Source: JADGHX01 sp035760965 (GTDB taxonomy: Bacteria > Pseudomonadota > Gammaproteobacteria > Steroidobacterales > Steroidobacteraceae). From it: a stretch of DNA of 64,000 bases. The stretch lies in assembly GCA_035760965.1 (NCBI GenBank), contig DASTRY010000041.1:1-64000 (forward strand). Reading direction: 5' to 3'. Under the pieces are notes generated by a model, which saw only the letters and a program-made list of their open reading frames with translations, was not told the origin of the DNA and did no database searches. Made by a program: the position numbers and the translations under genes. Positions 34,864 to 44,483 of the stretch are shown here, piece after piece (the stretch's first letter is position 1; each line of letters opens with the position of its first letter).

Positions 34864-36891
34864 ATGAATGTCCTGTATCCAGGCGGACTGGCATTGCTGC
34901 TGGCCGCCGTCGTCGCGCACGCGGAACCAACCGCGCCGCGCACTCTAGAGCAGATCACCGTCACTGCCGATCGACCCACGCTGAGCGCGCCCGGCGAAGA
35001 TGCCGCGCGGGCCGAGGCCGAGCGCGTTCCGGGCGGCGCAAACGTCGTGGGCCAATCCGAGTATGCGGATGGACGCGCGTCGACGCTGGCCGATGTGTTC
35101 GCGCTGACCCCCGGCGTGTTCGTGCAATCGCGGTTCGGCGCCGAAGAAGCGCGCGTTTCCATTCGCGGCTCGGGCCTGCAGCGCACATTTCACATGCGCG
35201 GCATCAACCTGCTCCAGGACGGCATTCCGCTCACGCTTGCCGATGGCAGCGGCGACTTCCAGGCGATCGAGCCGCTCGCGCTCGCGTACACGGAAGTCAT
35301 GCGGGGCGCGAACGCGCTGGAATACGGCGGCACGACGCTCGGCGGCTCGATCAACTTCGTCTCGCCTTCGGGCCACGACAGCTGGGGCCTGCGCTCGCGA
35401 CTCGAAGGCGGCAGCTTCGCGTATCGCCGCGCGCTCGTCTCGCTCGGCGATGTGCTCACGACGGGCGACTACTTCGCGGCGCTATCGGCGTACTCGCAGG
35501 AAGGCTTTCGTGACTGGTCGAAGCAGCAGAATCAGCGCTTCTTCGGCAACGGCGCGCTGCGCCTGAGCGATGCGGTCGAGAGCCGCTTCTACGTGTCGGT
35601 CGTGCACTCGGTCTCGGAGCTGCCCGGCTCGATCACCAAGGCACAGCTCGCCGCCGACCCGCGGCAGGCGAACCCCGGCAATTTCGCCGGCCGGCAGCAG
35701 CGCGATTTCGATCTCTATCGGCTCGCCAATCGCACAGTGATCGAGCTCGGCGAGGCCCGTCTCGAGCTGTCGGCGGGATACGGATACAAGGACCTGTGGC
35801 ATCCGATCTTTCAGCTCCTGCAGCAGCGCTCGAACGACTGGTTCGCGGGTGCGCGCTACGTCGACGAGCGCAAGCTCGCCGGACACGCGAATCGCCTCGT
35901 CGCCGGCTTCGCGCCATCGTGGAACAGCGTGCACGACGATCGTTTCGTGAACGTGGCCGGCACGAAGGGCGCACGCACGGCGCGCAGCCATCAGCTCTCG
36001 CAGAACTACGCCGCCTACCTGCAGAACGAATTCGATCTCGACGCGCGCTGGACGTTCGTGACCGGCGCACAGTGGACGGATGCCGAGCGGCGCTACGACG
36101 ACCTCTTCCTCGCGAATGGCGATCAGAGCCTCGACGCCGCGTACACGCACCTCGCACCGAAAGTCGGCTTCGTCTGGCACGGGTCCGGCGAGTGGTCCGT
36201 GTTCGGGAATTTCTCCGGGAGCTTCGAGCCGCCGAGCTTCGGTGAGCTGACGGGTGGGCCGGGCGTGAGCATTCTGAAAGCGCAAACGGCTCGTACCGTC
36301 GAAATCGGCACACGCGGCACGCTGGCCCGCGTTCGCTGGGACCTCGCCGCGTACTCCGCGCGCGTGCGCGACGAGTTGCTCGGCCTCAACGACCCGAACG
36401 GGCAGCCGCTCGGCACCGTGAACGCGCCGCGCACGATCCATCGCGGCGTCGAGCTCGGCGCGCAGCTTGCGCTCACCCACGCGCTGTCGTGGCGCTCCTC
36501 GTATCTGTGGAGCGATTTCCGCTTCGATGGGAATGCGACCTACGGCGACAATGCGCTCCCCGGAATCCCCGAGCATTTCTATCGCGGCGAGCTCGTCTGG
36601 ACGGCTCGCGACGGCTATGCGGTCACGCTGAACACCGAGTGGTCGCCGCGCCGTTATGCGATCGACATGGCGACCACCTGGTTCGCCGACCCCTATGCGC
36701 TCGTCGGGCTGAAGCTGGCGCGCGACGTCGAGCACGGGCTTTCCTGGTACGTGGAAGGCCGCAATCTCGCGGATCGGCGCTATGCATCCACGACGGGCGT
36801 CATTGCGGATGCCAGCGGCATCGATGCGGCGCAGTTCCTGCCCGGCGATGGACGCTCCGTCTACGCAGGCGTCTCGTGGAAGCCGAAGTAG
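34864..36891 (+). CDS. TonB-dependent receptor (probable metal or siderophore type)
   Basis: Outer-membrane receptor of 675 residues from ATG 34864, with GGAGAG just upstream. Its signal peptide ends at VVAHAE, with TonB box LEQITVTAD. The plug carries VSIRGSGLQRTFHMRGINLLQDGIPLT and YTEVMRGANALEYGGTTLGGSINFV. The barrel ends with VYAGVSWKPK, lacking the usual terminal aromatic residue but with Trp near the end. It is of the FecA/OprC size class, much smaller than the 950-residue receptor elsewhere in this window. The position after a His-rich DUF2946-like gene and HupE/UreJ, and beside a manganese exporter, suggests a metal ligand. It overlaps the GDT1 gene tail-to-tail by 31 bases. Confidence 0.9.
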   Translation: MNVLYPGGLALLLAAVVAHAEPTAPRTLEQITVTADRPTLSAPGEDAARAEAERVPGGANVVGQSEYADGRASTLADVFALTPGVFVQSRFGAEEARVSIRGSGLQRTFHMRGINLLQDGIPLTLADGSGDFQAIEPLALAYTEVMRGANALEYGGTTLGGSINFVSPSGHDSWGLRSRLEGGSFAYRRALVSLGDVLTTGDYFAALSAYSQEGFRDWSKQQNQRFFGNGALRLSDAVESRFYVSVVHSVSELPGSITKAQLAADPRQANPGNFAGRQQRDFDLYRLANRTVIELGEARLELSAGYGYKDLWHPIFQLLQQRSNDWFAGARYVDERKLAGHANRLVAGFAPSWNSVHDDRFVNVAGTKGARTARSHQLSQNYAAYLQNEFDLDARWTFVTGAQWTDAERRYDDLFLANGDQSLDAAYTHLAPKVGFVWHGSGEWSVFGNFSGSFEPPSFGELTGGPGVSILKAQTARTVEIGTRGTLARVRWDLAAYSARVRDELLGLNDPNGQPLGTVNAPRTIHRGVELGAQLALTHALSWRSSYLWSDFRFDGNATYGDNALPGIPEHFYRGELVWTARDGYAVTLNTEWSPRRYAIDMATTWFADPYALVGLKLARDVEHGLSWYVEGRNLADRRYASTTGVIADASGIDAAQFLPGDGRSVYAGVSWKPK

Positions 36892-37454
36892 CCCCCGCTG
36901 CTCGCGATCACGAGGATGCCGATGACGAGGAACACCACGGCGGCACACCCGTGCACGACTCGCAGCGGCAGACGCTTCGCGATGCCGTTGCCGAGCAGCA
37001 CGACGGGGACGTTGGCGATCATCATTCCGAGGGTCGTGCCCGCGACCACGCCGGCGAGCGACGCGTACTTCGCCGCGAGGGCAACCGTTGCGATCTGCGT
37101 CTTGTCGCCCATCTCGAGCACGAAGAACGCGCACAGCGTCGTCAAGAAGGGGCCGTAGCGGGAAAGCTTCGGCTGCTCCGTTTCGTCCAGGCGGTCCGGA
37201 ATGAGGATCCAGATCGCCATGGCGATGAAGGAGATGCCGAGGATCCAGCGCATGATGTCCGGCGCGATCAGGTGCGCCACGAACCGGCCCACCGCACCGG
37301 CGAGCGCGTGATTCAGCAACGTCGCCGCCAGCATGCCGAGGATGATCGGCATCGGCCGGGAATACCGGGCGGCGAGCACGAGCGCGAGCAGCTGAGTCTT
37401 GTCGCCGATTTCGGCGAGAGCGACGACGCCCGTCGAGATGAGGAACGCTTCCAC
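36861..37454 (-). CDS. TMEM165/GDT1-type manganese exporter
   Basis: Inner-membrane cation exporter of 197 residues with six helices in two homologous halves. Each half carries the family motif: EIGDKTQ (15-20) and EMGDKTQ (114-120), whose acidic residues bind the cation. I placed the start at GTG 37454. The longer frame from 37559 would run through a riboswitch, and the family begins right at this valine. GAGG lies just upstream. Bacterial relatives export Mn2+ and protect from manganese excess, which matches the yybP-ykoY riboswitch upstream. Its tail overlaps the TonB receptor gene on the other strand. Confidence 0.92.
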   Translation of the reverse strand: MEAFLISTGVVALAEIGDKTQLLALVLAARYSRPMPIILGMLAATLLNHALAGAVGRFVAHLIAPDIMRWILGISFIAMAIWILIPDRLDETEQPKLSRYGPFLTTLCAFFVLEMGDKTQIATVALAAKYASLAGVVAGTTLGMMIANVPVVLLGNGIAKRLPLRVVHGCAAVVFLVIGILVIASSGGYFGFHETPA

Positions 37455-37518
37455 CTTGAACCTCAGGGCCGATGCCGACGCGATGACCCTCGCGCAAGCG
37501 GCCCAGCGCCTCGCACGA

Positions 37519-37633
37519 GAGTCAAAGGTCTCACCAGACACCGAAGTCGCCTGCACCATGGCCGAAGGCCAAGTCTGTTGATGCAGGCCCCTGGCGCGCG
37601 GGGCGTCCCGCGGCAGGGAGGCTACTCCCCAAT
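37519..37633 (-). promoter_or_regulatory. yybP-ykoY manganese riboswitch
   Basis: Reading the minus strand, the RNA has the conserved GGGGAGTAGC (37630-37621), then a GC-rich variable hairpin. Next come GCATCAACAGACTTGGCC with a TTCG-capped stem, and the closing GGTGAGACCTTTG. These are the invariant blocks of the yybP-ykoY aptamer, which senses Mn2+ and usually turns on Mn exporters such as MntP, YebN and GDT1. It ends about 65 bases before the GTG of a GDT1-type gene. The expression platform between them may hide the GAGG ribosome-binding site. Confidence 0.88.
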
Positions 37634-37687
37634 GACGGCGCGCAGTCTACACGAGTTGGCGCGGATTGCGACCGTACGCGGATCGAT

Positions 37688-38836
37688 TCACCGCGTGCCG
37701 GCAGCGGTTTCGGCGATCAGGAAGTCGACGACCGAGCGCAGGGCCTCGCGCTCGCTGGCGCCGCGCGAGCGGGCGCTCTCGTACCGCGCGATCTGCCGGT
37801 GCGCGCTCGTGCCGCGCGCGAGGATCTGACGGGCGTGTGCGACTTCCCGCGAGCACGCGAGCGCCTCCGCGTCCTCCGCCACGAGCTCGAGCAGCTCATC
37901 GAGCAGGGTCGCGAAATCGACGAGCTCGCCCTTCGCCATGTCGAGGAGCTTCGCGTCGAAGCTGTAGCGCATGGCGCGCCAGCGGTTTTCCGCGATCAGC
38001 AGGTTGGGATAGCGCCGCCAGCTCTGGTTGGCACGGCGCAGCCGAAACAGCATGCGCACGAGTGACACCGTCAGCGCGGCCAGGCACAGCGAATCCTCGA
38101 TGCTCGTGCAGACGTCCATGATGCGCGTCTCGAGCGTCGGATAGCGCGAGCTCGGGCGCAGGTCCCACCAGATCTTGGTCGTGTCCTCGATGAGACCGTT
38201 GCGGATCAGCGTGTCGAGATGGCGCCGGAACTCGCCGTAGCTCTCGAAGCGTTCCGGCAGACCCGTGCGCGGCAGCGCGTTGTACACGGTCGAGCGGAAC
38301 GATTTCAGCCCCGTCTGCTCCCCCTCCCAGAACGGCGAGGAGCAGGACAGCGCCAGGAGGTGCGGCAGGAAATACGAAAGCTGGTTCATGAGATCGATGC
38401 GCAGGTCGTCGTCATCGATGCCCACGTGAACGTGCATGCCGCAGATCATCAGGCGGCGCGCGGTGGCCTGCATCTCGGCCGCCATCGCCGAGTAATAGTC
38501 CTTCTCCGTCGGCTTCTGCACGAGGGCGCGTGAGAACGGATGGGTCGACGCCGCGATGGGCGCGAGCCCGTAGCGGCCGCTCACTTCGACGATCAGCGCG
38601 CGCAGCCGCGCCAGGTCCGCACGCGCCTCGGCGAGCGTGCGGCACACGCAGGTGCCGACCTCGATCTGCGAGCGCAGGAACTCCGGCGCGATCTGTCCCG
38701 CCCCGCGCTCCGTGCACTCCTTCAGCAGCCCGGACGGTGGGTCGTTGTCGACCTCGCCGGTGTCACGATCGACCAGCAGGTATTCTTCTTCGATACCGAC
38801 CGTGAAAGGCGGCTCTTTCATTGCCATAAGCGGCAA
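37688..38836 (-). CDS. ybdK: Carboxylate-amine ligase YbdK (GCS2 family)
   Basis: Enzyme of 382 residues of the glutamate-cysteine ligase type 2 family; E. coli YbdK has weak gamma-glutamylcysteine ligase activity. Marks include FTVGIEEEYLLVDRDTGE at the start, IEVGTCVCRTLAEAR, ICGMHVHVGI (substrate/metal site), FWEG and the C-terminal RWRAMRYSFDAKL. The real substrate is unknown, and these enzymes may link amino groups to other carboxylates. Cytoplasmic. It is followed on its strand by nothing close and preceded 90 bases upstream by the large signalling protein gene in the same direction. Confidence 0.93.
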   Translation of the reverse strand: MPLMAMKEPPFTVGIEEEYLLVDRDTGEVDNDPPSGLLKECTERGAGQIAPEFLRSQIEVGTCVCRTLAEARADLARLRALIVEVSGRYGLAPIAASTHPFSRALVQKPTEKDYYSAMAAEMQATARRLMICGMHVHVGIDDDDLRIDLMNQLSYFLPHLLALSCSSPFWEGEQTGLKSFRSTVYNALPRTGLPERFESYGEFRRHLDTLIRNGLIEDTTKIWWDLRPSSRYPTLETRIMDVCTSIEDSLCLAALTVSLVRMLFRLRRANQSWRRYPNLLIAENRWRAMRYSFDAKLLDMAKGELVDFATLLDELLELVAEDAEALACSREVAHARQILARGTSAHRQIARYESARSRGASEREALRSVVDFLIAETAAGTR

Positions 38837-38926
38837 GTGTAGCCGACGGGATCGTCGCCCAGAACGATCCGTTGGCGGCCGGCATTCGCCGCGGCAACGC
38901 GCGCCGGAGTGGCAGGGGGAGACCCG

Positions 38927-41900
38927 CTAGGTCAGCTGGCTGATCGGCAGCGGGCGGGCGATGAAGTAGCCTTGGGCGAAATCTACGCCGATCCGCTTCA
39001 GCTCCTCGAGCACGACCGCCGTCTCGACGCACTCCGCGATGGTCGCGATGCCGAGCGCGCGCCCGACCTTGCTGATGGCCTCGACCATGCTGCGATCCAC
39101 CGGGTCCGCGCCGATCTGGCCGATGAACTGCCCGTCGATCTTCAGGTAGTCGACCGGCAGCGTCTTCAAGTACATGAACGAGGACAGACCGGTGCCGAAA
39201 TCGTCCAGCGCGAACTTGCAGCCGCGCGTCTTCAGCTCGCGCATGAAGTGCACGGCATCCGCGAGGTTCGTGACCGCGGCGGTCTCGGTGATCTCGAAGC
39301 AGACGGCGCCGGCGATCACCGGGTCCGCGAGCGTCGCGAGCGCGAGATCGACGAACGACTGCTCGTTGAGCGAGGTTCCGGACACGTTCACGGCGAGCGT
39401 CGGCAGCGGCGCGCCGCGCTGCTGCCGCTCGCGAAGCAGCGCCACGGCCTTCTGCACGACCCAACGGTCGATGATGGACATGGCGTTGTAACGCTCGGCG
39501 GCCGGAATGAACTCGCTCGGCTGCACGAGCTGTCCATCCTCGCCGCGCAGCTTGACGGTCAGCTCGTGGAAGCGCGGGGCGCTCTGCGAGCCGATCGCCG
39601 CGATCGGCTGGAAGAACAGCTCGAGCCGGTTCTCCTCGGCCGCGCGCGTCACGCGCGCGACCCAGTGCATCTCGCGATGGCGCCCCGAGATGCCGTCGGA
39701 GTCGTAGACGTGAATGCGATTGCGGCCACCGTCCTTTGCCGCGTAGCACGCGATATCCGCGGCGCTCATGATGCTCGCGACGTTCTCCGTATCGCGCCTG
39801 ATCTCGACGACGCCGATGCTGGCGCCCACCGACAGCGCCGTCGCGCCCCAGACGAAGCGGTAGTCCCGAATGGACTGCCGCACGCTTTCCGCGATGCGCA
39901 TCGCCTGATCGAGCGTGCAGTTCTCGAGCAGCACGCCGAACTCAGCGCCACCGAGACGCGCGATGGTGTCGCAACCGCGCACGCGTGTCTGCAGCAGCCC
40001 GGTCACATCGCGCAGCAGCCGGTCGCCGGCCTGGTGTCCGCAGGTATCGTTGACGACCTTGAACTGATCGAGGTCGATGTAGAGCAGCGCGTACGAGCCC
40101 TCGCCCCGCTGGGCGCGCTGCACGGCGGCATGCAGGCGGCTGTCGAACTCGCGCCGATTGATGAGGCCCGTGAGCGCGTCGTGGCTCGCCTGATAGGCCA
40201 GCGCGCGCTTGAGGCGCCGCTCCTTCGTCACATCGTGGAACACGATGACGGCGCCGATCATGCGGCCCTGCCGGTCGCAGATCGGTGCCGCCGATTCCTG
40301 AATGGCGATCTCCTGCCCCGAGCGGGTGATCAACACCGAGTGGTCCATGCCGTTCGCGTCGGGGCGGTTCTCGCCGCGACCGAGCGCGCGCAGCAGCGGG
40401 TTCTCGAGCGGCTCGTGCTGCAGCTCGGTGACGAGGTTCAGCACCTCGCCGACGTCGCGGCCGCGGGCGTCATCGGCGCTCCAGCCGGTGAGGCTTTCGG
40501 CCACGGGGTTCATGTAATCGATGCGGCCCTCCGCGTCCGTGCTGATCACGGCATCGCCGATCGATTGCAGGGTGACCTCGGCGCGCTCCTTCTCCTCGAA
40601 CACCGCCTGCTCGGCGCGCTTGCGCTCGGTGATGTCGTTCAGCGCGCCCTCGTAGCCGATGAGCCGACCCGCAGCGTCGCGAATGGCGCGTGAGTTCTCG
40701 AGGATGACGAGCTGCTGCCCATCCCGGCGCCGCGCGAGAAACTCGAAATTGCGAATCTCGCCCTCGATCTCCACCCGGCGCACGAACTGCAGCCGATCCG
40801 CGGGATTCCAGTACAGCACTTCCGCGGTCTTCAGCGCGTACAGCTCTTCCGCGCTCGAATAGCCGAACATCGAGACGAATGCCGGATTCACCGACAGCAG
40901 CCGCCCGTCGCGGGCGCTCTGATACACGCCCTCGGAGATGCTCTCGAACAGGCCGCGGTACTTCGCCTCGCTGCTGCGCAGGGCTTCTTCCGCCAGCCGC
41001 CGGTCGATGGCGATGCCGGCGAGCTGCGCGGCGTGCGCGATCATGTCCGTCTCGACCGGCGTCGGCAGCCCCACTTCGTTGCGAAATACGCCGAGCGAGC
41101 CCAGCACCTTGCCGTTCGCCGCCTTGATCGGCAACGACCAGGCGGCGCGCAGGCCCGCATCGAGCGCGGCGTGCCGACGCTGCTCCCAGAACGGGTCCTT
41201 CGCGATGTCGGGCACGAGCACGTGCCGCGCGAGATACACGGCGGCAGAGCAGGAGCCGTTGCGAATGTCGATGGGCGCGTGAGTCAGCGACGCGCGCAGC
41301 GGCTCGGGCAGGCGCGGCGCCACGATGTAGGCGAAAGAGCGGCCATCCTCGGCGAGCACGCTCACCGAGCACATCGTGCCGACACCCTGCGATTCGATGA
41401 GCCGGGTGATCGATTCGAGCACCTCCGGCAACGGCGCATTGCCCGTGAGCTTCTCGAAGACCTCGCGCTCGGCGGCCGCGACGCTCTCCTCGCGCTTGCG
41501 TTCGGAGATATCCGTGATGCTGCCGCGCACGAGGCGGCGCGTGCTGCTCGGCAGCCGCACGAGGCGCACTTCGCACATGAACTCGTTGCCGAACGCGTCG
41601 CGATGCTGCCACTCGAAGATTTGCGGACCGAGATCGAGCGCCCGCTCGACGCGCATGCGCACCTGATCGCTCGAATCCGAGCCGTCCGGCTGCCGCGGCG
41701 GCGAGAGCGCATCCGGCCCGATCTTCAGCAGGTGCTCACGATCGAGCCCGAAGAGCCGCTCGGCGTTCTCGTTGACGTCGATGAAGCGGTTGAGATCGGC
41801 ATCCAGCACGACGATGGCATCGGGCGCGTGATCGATGAGCAGCCGATAGCGCGCCTCGCTCTCGCGCATCGCCTGCTCCGACTCGCGCCGCTCCGTAACG

Positions 41901-42613
41901 TCGCGCAAGCACACGACGTACATCTCGCGCCGGCTCAAGCGCGCGTTGCTCACGGCCATCTCGAGCGGGAACGCGCGGCCGTCCTTGCGCATGCCCCACG
42001 ACTCGCGCGAGGCCAAGTCCATGTGCGTATCGCCGGAGGTTGCGGCGAGCCGCTGCAGGGCCTGCGTGACGCTCTCGTGCTGCGCGATGCGCGGGATCAG
42101 CAGGTCGATGCGCTCGCCGACCACCTCGGCCTCGCTGAAGCCGAACACCCGCTCGCCGGTGGGATTCAGGGTGCGGATGACGCCCTCCTCGTCCACCGTC
42201 AGCACCACGTCCTTGATGTGATCGAGGATGACCTGCAGATGCTCGGAGCTCTGCGTGCGCACCTCGTGCGCCATGGCGCGCGCTTCGTCCGCCATGAGCC
42301 GCATCGACTGCACGATGCCGCGGCGTTCGTCGTCGACGGCCTGATAGTGCGCGCTCACCATGCGCAGCAACGCGCCGACGTCGATCGTGCTGGAGCCGCT
42401 GCGCAAGCGCAGCTCGCGGAGTTGCGCCCGCAGATGCGCGTGCAGCTCGGGACTGTCTTCGCCGAAAACACCCGTTACGCCGGTGAGCGTCGTGCTCGCC
42501 GTCAGAGCGTCCTGAACGAGAGCGCTCGAGCCGAGCGAGCCCCGTTCCTGGGGGTGCAGGGCTCCCTCATCCTGCGTCTCGAGACGCGCGCGGATGTTCG
42601 ACGTTTTTGACAT
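38927..42613 (-). CDS. Multi-PAS/GAF c-di-GMP signalling protein with altered GGDEF and EAL motifs
   Basis: Cytoplasmic sensor of 1228 residues without membrane segments. Order: N-terminal helical region 1-120, PAS 125-245, PAS 250-375, GAF 395-540, PAS 547-665, PAS 670-790, GGDEF 800-965, EAL 985-1228. The GGDEF signature reads RLGGAEF (GGAEF at 888-892), with Ala in place of the catalytic Asp/Glu. The EAL signature reads ELTVKLR (from 1017) instead of E-x-L-LR. Most other EAL residues are kept: NVSG, FEITE, DDFGTG, LKIDG, AECVE and Q before GYF. It likely acts as a phosphodiesterase or an allosteric binder rather than a cyclase. It sits beside exopolysaccharide and QseEF-type signalling genes. 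Confidence 0.92.
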   Translation of the reverse strand: MSKTSNIRARLETQDEGALHPQERGSLGSSALVQDALTASTTLTGVTGVFGEDSPELHAHLRAQLRELRLRSGSSTIDVGALLRMVSAHYQAVDDERRGIVQSMRLMADEARAMAHEVRTQSSEHLQVILDHIKDVVLTVDEEGVIRTLNPTGERVFGFSEAEVVGERIDLLIPRIAQHESVTQALQRLAATSGDTHMDLASRESWGMRKDGRAFPLEMAVSNARLSRREMYVVCLRDVTERRESEQAMRESEARYRLLIDHAPDAIVVLDADLNRFIDVNENAERLFGLDREHLLKIGPDALSPPRQPDGSDSSDQVRMRVERALDLGPQIFEWQHRDAFGNEFMCEVRLVRLPSSTRRLVRGSITDISERKREESVAAAEREVFEKLTGNAPLPEVLESITRLIESQGVGTMCSVSVLAEDGRSFAYIVAPRLPEPLRASLTHAPIDIRNGSCSAAVYLARHVLVPDIAKDPFWEQRRHAALDAGLRAAWSLPIKAANGKVLGSLGVFRNEVGLPTPVETDMIAHAAQLAGIAIDRRLAEEALRSSEAKYRGLFESISEGVYQSARDGRLLSVNPAFVSMFGYSSAEELYALKTAEVLYWNPADRLQFVRRVEIEGEIRNFEFLARRRDGQQLVILENSRAIRDAAGRLIGYEGALNDITERKRAEQAVFEEKERAEVTLQSIGDAVISTDAEGRIDYMNPVAESLTGWSADDARGRDVGEVLNLVTELQHEPLENPLLRALGRGENRPDANGMDHSVLITRSGQEIAIQESAAPICDRQGRMIGAVIVFHDVTKERRLKRALAYQASHDALTGLINRREFDSRLHAAVQRAQRGEGSYALLYIDLDQFKVVNDTCGHQAGDRLLRDVTGLLQTRVRGCDTIARLGGAEFGVLLENCTLDQAMRIAESVRQSIRDYRFVWGATALSVGASIGVVEIRRDTENVASIMSAADIACYAAKDGGRNRIHVYDSDGISGRHREMHWVARVTRAAEENRLELFFQPIAAIGSQSAPRFHELTVKLRGEDGQLVQPSEFIPAAERYNAMSIIDRWVVQKAVALLRERQQRGAPLPTLAVNVSGTSLNEQSFVDLALATLADPVIAGAVCFEITETAAVTNLADAVHFMRELKTRGCKFALDDFGTGLSSFMYLKTLPVDYLKIDGQFIGQIGADPVDRSMVEAISKVGRALGIATIAECVETAVVLEELKRIGVDFAQGYFIARPLPISQLT

Positions 42614-42691
42614 AAGCGAGGCGTCCGATCCCAGCGGAAATCATAAGAGGCGCGGCTGCGGGAGCCGCGTGATCCGCCTCGCGCTTTTCGG

Positions 42692-43267
42692 TCAGGGCTG
42701 GGGCTTGGGTGCGACCTGCTGGGCCGCGGGCGGAGGCAGCTCCGGCAAGCCCGCGCCGGCGATGATCGGGATGGAGTAGATCCGCGACACCGACTGCGTC
42801 GGCGAGTCACTGATTACGGTCACCGTGACGGAGTAGATGCCGTCGGCAGCCGGATTCACGGTGACGACGTGGGAGATGCCTTTGCCGACGGCGGGCCGCT
42901 CGATCTGGCCTGTCTCCTCGCCCTTCACCAGGGTGAGGCCCTGGCTCGCCTGGAACCGGGCGTACATGCGCTCGAGCTCGACGACCGGCGTCAGCGCGAG
43001 GCGGATGTCGACGGGCTTGCCCACGACCGGCCGGGCCGACAGGGCGAACTTCACGTCCACGGCCCCCGGAGCCTTGCTGGCGCTGACGGCACTGACCATG
43101 TCGGGCGCCTCGGCGGGGCGCGGGACGGCGGGCTTGTCGGATGCCGGCGCCGCGGCCGCGGGATCGGGTTCGGGCGTGCCGCCGCAGGCCGTGAGGCCGG
43201 CGGCCGCCATCAAAACGAGCCCCGCCGCCCACCCGGCAGTACCCCTATCGCATCTCGACATTCGCAT
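42692..43267 (-). CDS. Lipoprotein of unknown function
   Basis: Exported lipoprotein of 191 residues with signal peptide and lipobox LTAC (cysteine near residue 28), then a Pro/Ala-rich linker (about 30-60). The folded part is a single beta-sandwich-like domain (VDVKFALSARPVVGKPVDIRLALTPVVELE... to VYSVTVTVIS), ending in a Pro/Gln-rich tail. I do not recognise the family. It lies 78 bases upstream of the large PAS-GGDEF-EAL gene on the same strand and may be co-transcribed with it, a possible periplasmic partner. Confidence 0.75.
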   Translation of the reverse strand: MRMSRCDRGTAGWAAGLVLMAAAGLTACGGTPEPDPAAAAPASDKPAVPRPAEAPDMVSAVSASKAPGAVDVKFALSARPVVGKPVDIRLALTPVVELERMYARFQASQGLTLVKGEETGQIERPAVGKGISHVVTVNPAADGIYSVTVTVISDSPTQSVSRIYSIPIIAGAGLPELPPPAAQQVAPKPQP

Positions 43268-43441
43268 GACTCCCGCGAACCCCGACCCTTCGTCATTCGT
43301 CGCGGTGTTCTTGTGCTCGTGACCGCGACGGGTGCGTGCGAACGATACCGAACCGGCGCCCGGAGCACACGCTCGTATATCTCAAAATCCGGACGCTGCC
43401 GCGGGCACGACCGGCCCCGAAACGGCGCGCGGCGGGGCGGA

Positions 43442-44455
43442 TCAAAGACGCGAGATGGCGAGCGACGGCGGGTCGTCGACGGCTGCGACCTGTTCCAGCA
43501 GATCGTTGATGTGCCCTTCCCAGTACCGGCCGGTGCCGAACCAGGTGAACGCGCGCGGAAAGGCCGGGTCGGCCCAGCGCGTGGCGAGCCATGCCGCATG
43601 GTGCAGCATCCGCAGGGCCCGGAGCGGCTCGATGAGCCGCAGCTCGACGAAGTCGAACTCGCGGAACTGCTCGTAGCCTTCGAGCAGCTCGCGCCACTGC
43701 CGCTGCTGCTCGCTCTCGGAGCCGGACAGGAGCATCCAGAGATCCTGGACTGCGGGCGCCGTCATGCAGTCGTCGAGATCGACGAACACCGGCCCCTCCT
43801 CGCTCCACAGCAGGTTGCCGAGATGGCAATCGCCGTGCACCCGCAGCTCGCGCACGGCGCCGACCTCGTCGAACACCCGCTCGATTCGCTCGAGCAGCGC
43901 ATCGGTCGCGCGCAGATAGGATTCTTCGAGCGCCGCGGGCAGGAGGCCGCTGTCGATCACCTGGTCGCGCGCGGCGAACCCGAACCGCTCGACGCTCAAG
44001 CGCTCGCGCGTCCGGAACGGCCGCACGCTGCCGACGCGATGCAACCGCGCGAGGCTGCGGCCGAGCATCACGCGCGCCTCGGGGGCATCGAGCTCCGGCG
44101 GACGACCGCGCATCCAGGGAAAAACGGCAAAACGGAACTCGCGGAAGCGGAACAAAGTCGTGCCGTTCACGTTGAACGGGGCGGCAACCGCGAGCTCGGC
44201 CGCGGCCAGCTCCGCCGTGAAGGCATGCTCCTCTGCGATCTGCGCATCGGACCAGCGCCCCGGGCGATAGAACTTCAGGACCACCATGCCTTCGGGCGTG
44301 CCCATCTGGTACACGCGGTTCTCGTAGCTGTTCAGCGCGAAGAGTCGCCCATCGCTCTCGAAACCGAGCGAGGCCGCCGCGTCGAGCACGACATCCGGGG
44401 TGAGCCCTGCGAAAGGTTTCACGGCGTCGTCGGGGCTTTTGTCTATCATCGGCAA
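43442..44455 (-). CDS. srkA: Stress response kinase SrkA (YihE)
   Basis: Ser/Thr kinase-like protein of 337 residues of the SrkA family, with an aminoglycoside-phosphotransferase fold. The start reads FAGLTPDVVLDAAASLGF as in the family. The ATP-lysine is in MVVLKFYRPGRW, the catalytic loop in RVHGDCHLGNLLW and the metal site in VFVDLDDC. In E. coli, SrkA protects against programmed death triggered by stress and MazF-type toxins. Its start lies 28 bases from galE in the opposite direction, so the two genes share a promoter region. Confidence 0.94.
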   Translation of the reverse strand: MPMIDKSPDDAVKPFAGLTPDVVLDAAASLGFESDGRLFALNSYENRVYQMGTPEGMVVLKFYRPGRWSDAQIAEEHAFTAELAAAELAVAAPFNVNGTTLFRFREFRFAVFPWMRGRPPELDAPEARVMLGRSLARLHRVGSVRPFRTRERLSVERFGFAARDQVIDSGLLPAALEESYLRATDALLERIERVFDEVGAVRELRVHGDCHLGNLLWSEEGPVFVDLDDCMTAPAVQDLWMLLSGSESEQQRQWRELLEGYEQFREFDFVELRLIEPLRALRMLHHAAWLATRWADPAFPRAFTWFGTGRYWEGHINDLLEQVAAVDDPPSLAISRL

Positions 44456-44483
44456 CGGCGAACTCTACGGGGAAACAACACGA

